Below are positions 11,542 through 26,310 of a stretch of 64,000 nucleotides of DNA, one piece after another. The stretch spans positions 1,860,001 to 1,924,000 of the forward strand of contig NEEC01000008.1 in assembly GCA_002189035.1 (NCBI GenBank), read 5' to 3'. Under the pieces are notes generated by a model. It was not told the origin of the DNA and searched no databases. It worked only from the letters and a program-made list of their open reading frames with translations. The position numbers and the translations under genes were made by a program. The number at the start of each line of letters is the position of its first letter. Position 1 is the first letter of the stretch. This DNA is from Utricularia gibba (Eukaryota > Streptophyta > Magnoliopsida > Lamiales > Lentibulariaceae).

Positions 11542-14500
11542 TCATCGCCTTCGCATCCCACGGCCCCGACCACGGAATGCACCAGGACCTCTACCCATGG
11601 CACTAGCTGCAGCTTCACCTTGTGCACTCTCGGACTGTTGATGATGCGCATTATTTAACCAGGTTCAGGGTTTCAGAAGCAAGGCGACGTTGACAACGAA
11701 GACGCATAATCAGAATAGATACTCAATTTACCTTGGGATTTTTCACAGTTTCGTCAACACTTAAAACAAGGCACGCGGCCTCAGTAGCTGCATTTATAGC
11801 ATTAATCTGTAGGATAAAACCGACTTTAAGAAACTACTAAGCTTAAGGTAACAGACATCCACGTCAGAATTGGAAATGTGTATTCATACCTTCACAACCG
11901 CTGGCTCCCAGACGAAGTTGGCAAAAGAATCGGCAATGCCACCGGTATTTATGTCCACACCATAATTCCTACCTTCACCTGCAGGTAAATCCTACACCAG
12001 ATTAGCAAAAGCTCACCTTGTGTATAAAGAATCGAAAATTTCCACACAAAAAAACAAAGAAAAAATGGTTTGTATCTTTCTAAGAAGAAACCAAGTTGAT
12101 TTCACACAAAATGGTTCTGTTGAGGCATGCAGAAGCCTTTAGGATATTATCAACTCTAACCAGATGGAAGGGCATGTTTTTGTCTCAGCTTATTTAGGAC
12201 ATCCGTAGCATCAAAACCAGCATTATCACATAGTTGCCGTGGAATCACCTGTAAAGATTTCCACAGAAATTTCAACATTCAGACAAAAACTAGACGGCCC
12301 CCAGGACAAAAGTGAGATAAGTGAACATTCTTGGAAAAATTACCTCAAGTGATTTTGCATAAGAATTTATGAAGAGCTGGGATTTCCCAGCAATTGTCCG
12401 TGCATGCTGCCTCAAGTAGCGACTAATCTCCATCTAAACACAAAAACTATTAAAATCAAGATGCAACGTACGCCTTAAAATTATCATTTTGAATAACATA
12501 AGAAGATTCCCACATCAATAGCACCACCACCAGCGACAACAGTCGAGTTCTTCAACGCTCTCCTAACAATCATAATGGCATCATGAAGACTTCTCTCTGC
12601 CTCCTCAATGAACTATGATCATGCACAAAAATTATAAAAACCAATTTTATGATGGAACAACAGAAACCGTAATGAATAACCAAAATAGTAAGCTACCTGA
12701 TCTGCTCCACCACGAAGCACAATTGTAGCAGTTCGTCCAGATGGGCAACCACTAAATATATTAAATCTTTCGTTTCCAACTTGCCTCTCTTCAAATAAAT
12801 CACAACACCCAAGAATCTTTCATGTAGAAATGAATTTCGAAGCTTCAGAATCCAGTTATGTTTGTTAAAGGCCTATGCTTTAGAGTGGAAGGAATTACGA
12901 AGATGAAGGGACTACTTACCTCTTCAACTACATTGTTCACAGTTGTTTGAACTGTTCCACCAGTAGCTGCTGCAACTCGCTGCAGATCCTCCTCAGTTAC
13001 ACGACCAGCACAAAATATATCACGATCTGCAAAATACTAAACCCGAAAAGCCACAAATGCCTCCATTAGAGAACTCAATTCTTGAAGTTTCTTCACATGT
13101 CCAAGAACAGGAATAGTATCTCATTTACATCTGTATGACAAGGTTAGAACTAACCCGAGGAATTAACATACGCAACCACAAATGCAATAAAATTACCTGA
13201 GTTGCCAGGTCACCAATAGCAAGCCTTGAGAGAACAACCTTGGCTCCACTATTGACACACTTATCTAACTTATCATAAATTATATTCCATTCTGCATCAA
13301 CTATGGACTGATATTGCAATGGATCCGACAATCTGTGATAAAAAATTAATTACCATACGATAGAAAAGTAGTCCTGCATGTTGAAAACACTTAGAAAATG
13401 GTATCTAACCGAATCTCCGCATTTTCCTTCTCTGATTTTAACTCAAGTTCAATATTGAGCAGGAGTATCTTGGGATTCAAGAATTTTTTAGGTTGCTGCT
13501 CAAATCCAGCATATGAAAACGTCTTTTTGAATGCAACACCATTTACAAGAAAAGAGTCCCTCATGGTGCCACCAGGGACCTGAAAATATAAAGATAAAGT
13601 AAGACATAAAGGAGCACACAATGTCAAATGGAATACGTACAAACCTAGCTATTAAAAAGTACCTTCTTAATCCCAATCATGTTTAACCTATCATCATTAC
13701 CAATTGCAAGGACTGCATCAACAACCATGGTTGCAAAAAATTCTTTCTCGCCACCAATGAGCTTTGAAGACAATGTAGTTGCCGCACATTTGGCCAGCAA
13801 ACTTTTCTTCTCTTCCAAACTTTTACCTTCTATGGTGACAGCTATTTCTTTGATCTTCTCAATGGCCTGTTAATATTACATACCCAAAAATATTCCAGAT
13901 CATGACGAGTTACACATACCAAATTACTCATCCTAGAATGGATAGCTTTATATGTGACCTACCAATCGAGAGGCTGTTCTATAACTTCTTATGAGGTTTT
14001 GAGGGTGGACTCCATCTTCAATAAATGGCTTTGATTCTTTCAGGAATTCCCCAGCAAGCAGAACAACTGTAGTGGTTCCATCACCAACCTAGAAAAAACA
14101 ATCTACTTCTTCAATTCTGATGAAATTAGTGATAATTGCATCAAATAAAACCAACCTCAAATGTCCTAGTCAGTATTTTGGGAAATCAAACTAAACATCC
14201 ACACACATCAGGTACTACAGTTTGTTGTTCGAAGGGGGTACCACGAGTTCAAAATTTTTAAAGTGGAAACCCACCTCAGAATCTTGGGATTTGGCTATAT
14301 CTACAAGAATCTTCGCTGCAGGATGGACGATGTCGAGAAGCTTCATGATTGTGGCGCCATCATTTGAAATTGTAGTACTACCTTTCTCATCATGAATCAG
14401 TTTGTCCATGCCCCTTGGACCAAGGGTTGTGCGGACAACATCAGCAACAGCCATGCAGGCATTTATGTTGCTAACCAACTGTGCTTTCCCCTGGGATGTG

Positions 14501-14931
14501 TCCGTCCCTTCTTTGAGCAATATGATTTGGGGTTGCTGTTTTCAGCACGAATACCAAAACGAACAGACTATTAATTTAGAAATTAGAAAATATTAAAGCT
14601 AAAAAAATGTGACAAATAATATCATCCACTGTGAGTTAAATAAATCATATTAGCATGTGCCTCAAGGATAAAAAAATCATCAAATCTTGCCACTATGCAA
14701 TGAAAGTAAGAAAGTTCATCAATGGCATTATGCAACAGCATGTCATCGACTCCGCGAATGCTCGCTACATTGTCATTTTTGAATACCAGAAAAGCCTCAA
14801 AAAATGGATCGAGTAGCCAAAAAGCCCCTAATAAGTTTCAAGCGGCATTAATAAAAAATTATGCCCAAGGAGATTAAATTACATAACACAGTAATGCGCG
14901 GAGAGCTCGAGCTCACCAGCATGGCTGCCAT
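11542..14931 (-). CDS. CCT7: T-complex protein 1 subunit eta (CCT7), cytosolic chaperonin
   Basis: Subunit of the eight-membered cytosolic chaperonin CCT/TRiC, which folds actin, tubulin and other proteins using ATP. Fourteen exons in coding order: 14917-14931, 14275-14535, 13963-14088, 13663-13866, 13410-13579, 13197-13332, 12920-13036, 12697-12816, 12514-12612, 12344-12433, 12161-12248, 11890-11978, 11732-11806, 11542-11634. These give 560 residues, the normal length. Seen are the equatorial motif [17 protein letters not shown], the catalytic VGDGTTT motif, the apical segment [19 protein letters not shown] that marks eta, the [18 protein letters not shown] segment, and the Gly-Arg-rich tail ending [10 protein letters not shown]. 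Every intron is GT-AG and every phase closes. The start exon is only 15 bp (MAAML). Confidence 0.98.
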
Positions 14932-15854
14932 TGTTAGCGGCAGGTAACCGAGTTCCCGGAGATTTGAGGATGTCGGAGAATCTCTAGGGCCTCAGACGTG
15001 GAGTCGAAGCACAGAGCGCCAAGGCTAACAAAGCGCGGAGTGAAAACTGAAACATGTTAAACTGATTTGGGCCACGTGATTTAATTGCCCTCAAGGCCCA
15101 AATAGAGTAAATTGTGTGTAATTACAGCTGGTCGGCTAATGAATCTCTACACACAAGATAGGTATCAGTTTTTGTTCATGGATTTCGTCGTCATCAAGAA
15201 ACACAAAGCTTTCGTCGACCCGAAGTCTCAGCTGGATTGCCCTCTCGTTGGCCTCCATATCCCGTGCGCAGTTTGAATTTATGTCGCGTAAACGATGTTG
15301 CAATTTTAGTGCACCTGATATGCAATTTGTATATTACCTTTTGATTTCTTTGGGTATGAATTTGTAATGTTGTGCTCGTATTTTGAATTTTTACTCTATT
15401 GTGATGGGAATTGACGGATCATGAGGACCTATTAGGGCCGAGTTGAGAATGGCTTATTGGATAGATGAATAGGTTTTGAGTTTTGAGTAGGAATCCGCAC
15501 CCTGTTGTTAAGCTTCTCAGTGCAGGGTTTCAGCATCGGCTGAATTTTCTATCGTTTCACGTTCTTGATTGTTCATTCGTGCGAGTAAATTTCGTTGTTG
15601 AATTTTATTTTTAATGGGTACATTCAGATGAGCAGTTATGGTTTCTTTCTGTTTATTATATGTGGAAATGCCACATACTTGGAGTTGGGGATTTTTCTGA
15701 CATCGTTTACCTTTTTTCAGGATGAGAGGGTCAGCGAATCTGGTTGAAGTTACGGAAGGAAGGGAAGCATCGAAATTTTCCGTGATATTGTTGTTAGTAT
15801 TAGCTGATCTGTATACTTGAAGAAGAAAACAAAACCAGGTGCCTTTTTTTAGGT
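14932..15854. promoter_or_regulatory. Divergent promoter region between CCT7 and the RING gene
   Basis: About 920 bp between the two start codons. TTGGGCC (15067-15073) and GGCCCAA (15095-15101) are site II-type elements, common in plant housekeeping promoters, and they bracket a G-box CACGTG (15073-15078). They lie about 140-170 bp from the CCT7 start codon. Sequence from roughly 15120 is probably the spliced 5' leader of the RING gene and includes a 32-codon upstream frame, 15178-15276. Confidence 0.6.
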
Positions 15855-17563
15855 ATGGAGCGGGAATATCATAGTAATGATGGACATGTGATTAATATTG
15901 TTGGTAGAAGTGATGCATCTCCATCTAGCTCAACTCACGCAACGAATGGCGGGTTAGAGGATGAATTTCAGTCGTCTGCTAGTTCAAGAAATCCTTTGTA
16001 TGGACCACCGGAAATTTCATCTGTTTTGGAGGAGCAAGTTGGAAATATTCGGGGCAGGCAAAGGAACCCCTTAAATTCTGCTTTGTGGATATCAGTGGAT
16101 ATATTGCTGAATGTGAGCCAAATTATTGCTGCCGTTGTCATTTTGTATTTTTCAAAGAATGAGAGACCACGTGCCCCTTTGAGAACTTGGATTTTGGGTT
16201 ATGCCTTTGGCTGTTTTGGAATTCTGCCTCTTTTGTTTCTGCGCTTTAAACAACAAAACCAGGGTGCAGTTGAACGCCATATGGGTCGGAGTAATAGTCA
16301 CTCTGGGCCCTTTAGTGGGAGTGGTATATTCATAGAAGGGGCAGCTTTTCCAGCTGTAGGTGCCACAGACACAGTTGGTCAGGTCGCTGGGTCGCCAAAT
16401 CCAAGGTGTTTATTTCATTTTACCTTTAACTATTCCTGATTGTTGCATCAAACTCCATATGCCCATGTTTTTTTTCACAGTGGAGTACTCGCTGTTACAT
16501 ATCGATCAATATTATATGCTTCCTGATTTAGCTTCTTTGACATCCATGAAGTTCTTTATTGAGTCCATGGTTTGATGAAGTCAAGGATCAGCCAGTTTTT
16601 CAACTTTTTAGTTTGTTGATGCATTAGCACTCAAAATTAGCAATGAATAGTGATTGTTCTTTCTCCTGTGTCACTGCAGAAGCTGGTCTGTAAACTGAAA
16701 ATTCAAATTGCGCACCTTTTGATAACATATTGCACACGTTGAATATATTTTACTTTTCAATCTGCTAATCTCCCCACTCGGTAAGAAAACCCCATGTATT
16801 GATGCATGGTTTTATTCTTGTAGACTTGAGGCGTTTGTTGATTATATCAAGCTGGCTTTGGACTGCTTCTTTGCTGTATGGTTTGTGGTGGGCAATATTT
16901 GGGTTTTTGGATGGCACTCATCAGCTGCTGAAGCGCCTTACTTGTACAGGTACCCGAAGTACTTTTGCACGCATCCTTTCCGACTAGTTCCCCCTCCTCA
17001 CGGTTCCTTTTTCCCTTTTCAGGTTGTGTATACTATTTCTTGTCTTAAGCTATATTGGATACGCCATGCCTTTAATCGTCTGTGCCACCATCTGCTGCTG
17101 CCTCCCGTGTCTGTTATCTGTAATGGGACTCCAAGAAGACTTTTCTCTGAACAGAGGAGCAACTCAGGAGTCCATGGATTCTCTTCCCACCTACAAGTTC
17201 AAGGAGAACAAAGCTAAGAGTAGTGCAGGTGAATATGGCGTTCTGGGTGCTGGCACAGAACAAGAGCGCGCTGTCTCAGCAGAAGATGCGGTAAGCAGCG
17301 TCATATATCTTAATCCTGAACATCAAAACCGCATCATGTCTGAAAGTTCATCACTCTTCACTGCTTATCGAAGTAGCATTTGATTGTCTTCTTCCCAGGT
17401 CTGCTCAATTTGCTTGTCGAAGTACGTGAACAACGATGAACTCCGTGAACTCCGCTGCTCCCACTTCTTCCACAGAGAATGCGTTGATAAATGGCTGAAA
17501 GTGAATGCCTCATGCCCTCTCTGCAAAGCTGAGGTTGGTGGCACGCTTCTTGCTTCTTGCTGA
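15855..17563 (+). CDS. Multipass membrane RING-H2 E3 ubiquitin ligase (At1g12760-like)
   Basis: Four exons, 15855-16405, 16824-16949, 17023-17290 and 17399-17563, give 369 residues. The N-terminal 70 residues are polar. Four hydrophobic segments follow, beginning at about SALWISVDILLNVSQIIAAV, LRTWILGYAFGCFGILPLLF, KLALDCFFAVWFVVGNIWVF and LCILFLVLSYIGYAMPLIVC. The last exon is a complete RING-H2 domain: CSIC, then CSHFFHRECVDKWL, then CPLC, giving the Cys3-His2-Cys3 ligand set. The layout is that of the plant membrane RING proteins similar to Arabidopsis At1g12760 and At4g11680, presumed E3 ligases; the substrate is unknown. The C-terminus ends soon after the RING, as in relatives. A 5' UTR intron is likely because the putative leader begins about 600 bp upstream. 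Confidence 0.93.
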
Positions 17564-18143
17564 GGAAAGGTCATTTGTTCTTACACGTGCCATGAATTAG
17601 GAAATGTGCTCCATTTTCCTTTTGGACTGGTGTACGGAATATTGGAAAAAATTCTAAAATAGAATTTTAAATTACATGTAAATTGTAATTTATTTATTTC
17701 TTGGGGAATGATGAGTCACGTGACACAAGCAGACGGATTGAAGGAAGAATGCCCCTGGTTTGTGAAATCTGAACCGTCCGATTCGTCTTGACCTGCAACA
17801 TAATTTGAAATTTTTCTCAACAAAGGATAATAATATTTGAAAATTTTCGACCGTTCTTTTGTTTTTCAAAAATTTCTGATTTCGCATCTCATGCCCCCAC
17901 TTTGAACTCTTTGCCGGCCTCGCCTACGACTTGTTCACTTCCCAGACTTCAAGTTCGCAGATCCGAGTTCGTCCAGAGGTTATGTTATTCGAAAGGTTGC
18001 GGCAGATCCGGCGAACGCGAACTGAATGATCTTTTAACGCTTCGATATTTCTGGTGTTGGATTGGAATAGGACTAGCTCAGTCTGGTAAGATTTATTTGC
18101 TTGCCGTCGCGTCCTGCAGAAATTTTGTAGTATATGGAAGAGC
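17564..18143. other. Intergenic: RING 3' flank and MYB3R 5' region
   Basis: Contains the 3' UTR of the RING gene and, from about 17890, the likely leader of the MYB3R gene. An AACGG core lies on the minus strand at about 17848-17854; its flanks match the MSA consensus poorly. No gene is seen. Confidence 0.5.
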
Positions 18144-21100
18144 ATGATATCTACGGGCTCTGTTGAGGGGAACTTTGATTCGAACGAGTATATATTCTAT
18201 TGGTTGCTCGTTCATGTGCTAATGTTATTCATATTTTGCTGGCATGTGGATTCCTCCGATTTTTTTTTTTTTTTGAAATATGATTATTTTATGCATCAGA
18301 TTGAGTGTTTTGTTCATTAAATGCTAGAGAATGCATTGTTATTCTACTTGAAAAAATTTCTACCCAGCTAGCTTTCTCGTGCAATCCTAGACGTTTTTTC
18401 AGTTTGCTTAAGCTTAAGACAAGAAGCAGCAGAAAAGACACTGAATTATTCCAATATACGGCTCTTTCACAAAAAAAGGTCCTTTTGTGATGTCTACAGC
18501 TCAGAGTTAGACGCGTTGCTGTGGAAAAAGACAAATGGCTGTGCACCTTTAATGATTGTCTGGGCTTACAGCCATTCCTTGTGTAAGGATGTGTTCATGC
18601 GCTCCGTTTTAAGTACAAATGGGAACCCATACGGAAAGTAGCCAAATACCATTTAAGGATTCCAGAAATGGCTCACACGGAACTAGGCCATCCAATGGGT
18701 AACTCTTTCAAGAACAATCAAGCTGATCCCTTTGAAAAGCCCCTCATCTTACAGTCTCTTTGGACATGCATGCAGTAGGACAAGTGGCCCCACAAGGCGG
18801 TCCACAAAGGGGCAATGGACTTCTGAAGAGGTTGATTGAGACAAATTCTATGTTTGTAAAGAATTTTCTTTAATTTTGTTAGATTTTCAGGATATGTGTT
18901 TAAACTTCTGAGCTCCTAACTGTCATCAAATTTTAAGAGCAGGATTAATGGTTCCCTCTGAGCTTAGGTTATCTAGAACAACATAGTTCACAGAGCTTCC
19001 TATCATAAGGGAAGGTCTCGGAGCTTTGATGGCTTTCAGATGTGCATGCATTATAGTGGAAATATTGTAACTTGTGAAAGATTTAGAACAGAATTTCATG
19101 ACTGCTTTCATGGAACTTTTTTCTACTGTTTCAGGACGAGGTATTAAGGATAGCTGTACATCGCTTCCAAGGAAAAAATTGGAAAAAGATAGGTAAAATG
19201 AAGTTTAGTTGTTGTCTTCATTTTTAACATGTCAGTAGAAGGTAGGGCGAGCAATTTTTTTAATGTTTGATGATAGAGGTTGTCTTCATTTTCATTTATA
19301 GCATAAGTTGATACTACGTGTGTGCATTTTTTCCATTGCTGTTTACGGCTGCCTATGGTTGGATATAGATTGTGTAAAAATATTAAAGTTGGCCTAAATT
19401 TACTTTTCTTCTATAGCGGAGTGCTTCAAGGATAGAACAGACGTGCAATGCTTGCATAGGTGGCAGAAGGTTCTAAATCCCGAGCTTGTCAAAGGTCCAT
19501 GGTCCAAAGAGGTCAGAAAGTCTTTCTTCTATTTTAATTATATTTGACATGTGATCTTGCAATGTTGTTCCTTAATTCATGCATGATCAGGAGGATAATC
19601 TAATAACTGAACTGGTGAAAAGGTATGGGGCCAAAAAATGGTCTACAATTGCACAGCATCTTCCAGGGCGTATAGGAAAGCAATGCCGAGAGAGGTAAGT
19701 TGACAACTTCTAGAAAACTTTAAATTTGGTGTACTTTCACTTTCATGATGTTGAATTATTACATTTGATTTCTATTTTAGTTATATTAGGTTTTTGCTTA
19801 TGCGATGATCTCTTTCAGGTGGCATAATCACTTAAATCCCAACATAATAAAAGAAGCTTGGACCCAAACTGAAGAATTAGTGTTGATTCGTGCCCATCAA
19901 GTTTATGGAAACAAGTGGGCGGAGTTGACAAAGTTCTTGCCTGGGAGGTACAAGATTTCTTTTCATAAAAAGGAAAATCACTGAAAGATTTATCAGCTGC
20001 ACCAGAATTCTTTCTTGTTGATATTGCTCATTTGGTTTTTGTTGGTTTCGATTATCAGAAGTGACAATGCTATTAAAAACCACTGGAATAGTTCAGTCAA
20101 AAAGAAACTGGACATGTATTTGGCTTCAGGACTACTTTCGAAGTTTGAAATCTCTCATCTAATATGCCATCAAGACCAATCAGCAGCTTCCTCTTCATCA
20201 AAGGCACAAAAAAGTGATGACAGCTTTGTTAGACTGGAGGGACTGCCTGAATGCAGTCAATATACAGGTGCTATCTGTTTGCCTCAATCTAAAGATGCCG
20301 CAATCACACATCCAGGAGAGAAATGCAAGGTGGCTGAAGAGTCCAGTCCTCCTTTATGCTCCGAATATCATTATGCTGGAGTAGAAAAAGCCGCAATTAC
20401 CATACCCCAGGAACAGAGTGAAGGTGGGGACAAGTCTCTTGAACCTGATCTATCTCTGGGTTCCGAAACCTTCTCATGGGAAGATTTGCAAGTAGATCCG
20501 AACGAGTTATCAGATATGCCTGTGTTGGGAATAGGTGGGGTACCACGTTTGCCTTTGGCTTCTTTAGCTCGCTCTGATTATTGGGAAGTGATTCCCTCTG
20601 GAAAGACTCCTGATGCGGAAGGGAATACAGATAACTTGCATAACTCTACAACAGTTCAGCTTCAGGAAAAACTCGTCTCTCAATCTTGTTATGTACCTCC
20701 TGATGCGTTGGGAACTGCATTTCTTCATTCATCAGCGAATGCCTCTTTAGTTGTCAATAAAAACCTTCATGACCAATTCGGTTACTCTTCACCTGAGAAC
20801 GCAGAGACATCAGTGACGCGCAGCACACATGATGGATTTATCTGTTCACAGGGATCTAATTGTTCTTCTCCTGATGATGAATTCTACAAGATAAAAAATT
20901 TACCGAGATTAGTTCCTGCTAATGACTTTGTTTTGGATCCTTCAAATGATTCTCAGTGTTCTCCTTCAAAGGAAGCTGATATTGAAGGAGATGAGCAAGA
21001 AGCTGGAATATTATGCTGTGAGCCATCTCGTTTTCCAACATTGGATGTGCCATTCTTCAACTGTGACCTTACAAAATCTGGTAGTGACATGCATCAAGAT

Positions 21101-22821
21101 TATAGTCCATTTGGTATCCGTCAATTGCTGATGTCCTCCATGACTCCATTAAATATCTGGGATTCGCCTTCTAGAGATGATTCCCCTGAAGCTATTCTGA
21201 GAAGTGCTGCAAAAATTTTCTCCAGCACACCATCTGTACTAAAGAAAAGGCATCGTGAATTGGTGTCTCCATTATCAGAAAAGAGGGAGGAAAAGAAGCT
21301 TGAGGGACCTTCAAAGCAAGAGCCAATCTCATGTTTAACCAATAATTTTTCCAGGTTAAACATGAAATTCTGTGAGGTTGTGTCTAAGGAAGGACAGTTG
21401 TCTGCATCTCCCAAAATGAGAAATATGGAAGCATCTTGTACAGGAAAAGAAAATATGCTGCCTTCTTGTCTCCAGACTGACGAGGAGTCGAGAAAAAGCC
21501 TTTTAATTTCTGAATCTAGTACTTCATCGAAGGAGCTTAAAGGCATCGAATTCTTAAACAAGACTAGTAACGCTGCTGTCATGGACTTGAGAAATGCAGT
21601 AAAAAATGTGAGAATTCTTCTTCCTTTTACCAGAAAAAAAGGGCACCTGGAGAACTGTATTCATATTAAGAAGTAGCTTGAAAGAACATAACTTCTAGTA
21701 ATCCCATTTTCATATACCGTGGGCCTGAATATGGTGGAGTGAAGTGATCCCTTCATGTGTTTTCCCTAAAAATGTGAAGTCAATGAGTCTATCTCTCTTG
21801 ATGTTTAACTGTCTGATCTGCTTTCATTTCAATATATGCAGGCAAACGATTATGCTGGTCTCCATGTTGAGCATCAAGTGAATTATCTGCAAACCTCCTC
21901 CGATCAAAATGGAATTAAGAATGACAGAGAAATTCGTATCAGCCCCAGTCAACCTGCAAATGGGAGTTGTCGAAGATTAGGATCTGTTTCAAAGCTGCTA
22001 CTTTTATCTTCATCTGAGGATGCACGTTTGTCAGCAGGCTGCTCACCTTTTGCGGGTACAAAGATGGGAGATGCTAATTTTCACCTTGCTACATGTCCTG
22101 GACAGCCACAGGTTGAAAGCACCTGCGCAGCCACATTCGCTGAAAGCAATGGAATGTGAGATTACAGCTGATCACTCCAACCTTTTATTTTCACTGTCTC
22201 AACCAATAATCTCTAAACTTTCTTCCATTTTGATCCGCTGCAAACAGATATATAGACACCCCTTTGAAGAGAACTTTAGAATCCCCATCCGCATGGAAAT
22301 CCCCTTGGTTCCTCAGCACTTTTTCCCATGGTCCCAAAATCTATGGGGATGCAACATTTGAGGTCTGTAATATCTTGTGCGCTCATTTAAACCTCTACTG
22401 TCGCACGTTGATATATGCATTGTGATTCAGGATATTGGCTACTGCCTTGCTGGGGACTGTAGCTATGGCACACTTGGGTTGATGAAGCGACTAGAGGAAC
22501 ATGCCGCTGCCACTTGCACTGATGTTCAGGAGGCTTTGACAGTTGACACTCCAGATAAGACCTTGAAAGAAAAATGCAACGAACATAGGAACAAAGAGGA
22601 GAGTCCGAGTCAAAGTTCCCAGATGCAACAAATACCACCTTGCCCACCTTCAACTTTCATGGTATGCTTGCTTTCACCTCTACCTTTTCTTGTTCTTCCC
22701 CCACTGGTGTTTCACGTAGGATTCAAACTCTTGGCCTTCTGAATTGCAGGTAGAGAGACGTGTCCTCGATTTCAGCGAATGCTCTTCACCTGAAATCAGA
22801 AAGGCAAGTTTCACTAGCTGA
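18144..22821 (+). CDS. MYB3R1: Three-repeat MYB transcription factor, MYB3R1-like
   Basis: c-Myb-type R1R2R3 factor that controls G2/M genes through MSA elements. Exons: 18144-18187 (tentative start exon), 18776-18830, 19135-19192, 19417-19511, 19591-19694, 19819-19947, 20059-21607, 21842-22155, 22248-22362, 22431-22661, 22750-22821; total 921 residues. R1 is RSTKGQWTSEEDEVLRIAV to the ECFKDRTDVQCLHRWQKVL end; R2 contains KKWSTIAQHLPGRIGKQCRE; R3 contains EAWTQTEELVLIRAHQVYGN and GRSDNAIKNHWNSSVKKKL. The long exon carries plant MYB3R C-terminal motifs DYSPFGIRQLLMSSM and VLKKRHRELVSPL, and a later exon LESPSAWKSPWFLSTF. The DNA-binding half is certain. The first coding exon is uncertain: ATG 18144 and donor 18188 keep the frame, and the acceptor at 18754 would also fit, adding seven residues. 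Confidence 0.93.
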
Positions 22822-24566
22822 GACTCTTGTTGCATCTCTTGTGCAGTGCGGGTGGACTAGAGAGCACTGCAGTAGAGCGTCTCGTCTCCCCTGTACAAAA
22901 ACCTTTTTTGAAAAATACGTTCTCTTTAAAAAAATTTCAAGTTACTCAAATACGTACGTTATAACCAGGTTACATGGGTATCATGATACACAGCTGATAT
23001 CCGTGTAAAATACATGATTATTTTAAATTTAATAAAAAAATATGTATTTAATTTAAAGTAAAAAAAATACTTTATATTAAAGTATTTTTAATTAAACACA
23101 TGTATATTAATTTGTGATTAATGAATAATTTTGTTATTAAAGATAGTAATGTAATGATTAAAAAATTAATTTCTAATATCTATCAACCAAGCATATTACT
23201 CCAATAAATAAAACTTACTCGTCAGATACAAATTTTATCTTAAATTGATAAATAAATGTTTATTTAATCCCTAGAAATTTGAAATTCTTTAAATATAAAA
23301 ACTCTAATGTACCTATTAAAGTGGGGCCCGGATTGGCCTGTACTTGGTCGGTCCATTTCACCGGTGGGCCCATGCGTGATTTTTTAATATGGAGGCTCCG
23401 TGGGTTCGGGAGTCATGATACGATGTCTCCGGGCATGCTGCGATTCGAGTCTGTCTCCGGCGGGGAAGAATTCGAATCTCGTATGTGAGTTTCAACAGAA
23501 TTAGGACGCGCCGAGGGCACCTCGAGACCGCGATCCGTTTTGCAAGCTTCACCGTTAGCGCCGCCTAAACCGTGTCCTCGTTTCTGGCATCTATCTTTGA
23601 TCTAAATCCCCTCCTATGTGTCGATCCATGATTTCTGATGGAGCTCTTCCCTGTCGGAGAAAAGTGGTAGAATATAGAAAAACCTGAAACCTGGAGGATG
23701 AAGTCAATGTACTTCAGCCACGGGAGGGAGGAGGATGAAGGCAATGTCTAGACTAAAATATAACCGCTCATGAAATCAATTGAGCTTCTCTTCGTTCAAT
23801 CCAAAGTTCAGGATCTTTATATGACATCCAATTCTTCCGTACAAACCGTAATTCGGGACGATCAACCCATTTGGGTTGAGGCAATCGAATCGTCAATCTC
23901 TTTGGTATGATTCAGCTGGGCTGTCGGGTGTCAAAAGGGGAAGAAACCCTAAACCCCAAATACATTAATATTATATTATTTGCATTCATTTTTCTAGAAG
24001 GACCCTTTTAGATATTGGGCAGGGCGAGTGAGTGGGCGTGGCCGCTTCACCTTGTGGACCGAATCATGTGGCAGCAGCAGACAGATAAAAATGATGATAA
24101 TGAACAAGTACCAGTACTGCTCCTGAAAGAGGTTTAGGTCGTCCCTCCCTCTGTGATGTGATGAGAAAGTACCACCCAAAAGCTTGTTTTGGGCGTGGGT
24201 CTTGTAACAGTACATGGGTTGTTCCAAGACTTCTGGCTGTGTGATATATAGTACGGCTTCTCGGACATGTGGTCATGAGGGGCGTGCTGTATGTAAATAA
24301 TGGAGAAGATGATAGATGCAGGCAGAATCAACTGATACATTGAAGAGAAATGGAGCCAAAATGTCATGGTACATGTAAGGAAATGCAACTACACAATTGG
24401 GTAGGTAGCATGGGAGGAGCCGGATGAAAAAGGGGGGCAGAGTCAATGTATTCTGAGTCAACAATCGCTTCAATGACACCAAGCAATCAAAGAAGTTAAA
24501 ATATATTTGTATCAGACGCAGAAGACCTCTCCACCTACCAACCAGCACATAAAGTTGAATCGCACC
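22822..24566. other. Convergent intergenic region between MYB3R and CDKA
   Basis: Both neighbours end here. Positions 23010-23290 are strongly AT-rich. Positions 23320-23600 are more GC-rich and carry scattered short open frames in several phases without recognisable protein. Positions 24000-24560 adjoin the CDKA 3' end and may include its 3' UTR. I find no supported gene. Confidence 0.5.

Positions 24567-26310
<1,744 letters not shown>

Noticed and set aside
17844-17856. MSA element in the MYB3R promoter
   Set aside because: It has the AACGG core, but flanking positions fit the consensus poorly, so chance is likely.
20015-20058. ATG 20015 as the start of a separate protein
   Set aside because: It lies in an intron; the exon begins at 20059 and is required for the third MYB repeat.
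21121-21582. 153-codon minus-strand frame inside MYB3R
   Set aside because: It is the antisense shadow of a long conserved MYB3R exon.
23279-23600. Possible small gene in the GC-richer part of the MYB3R-CDKA gap
   Set aside because: Frames are short, on both strands, and show no homology I recognise or splice structure.
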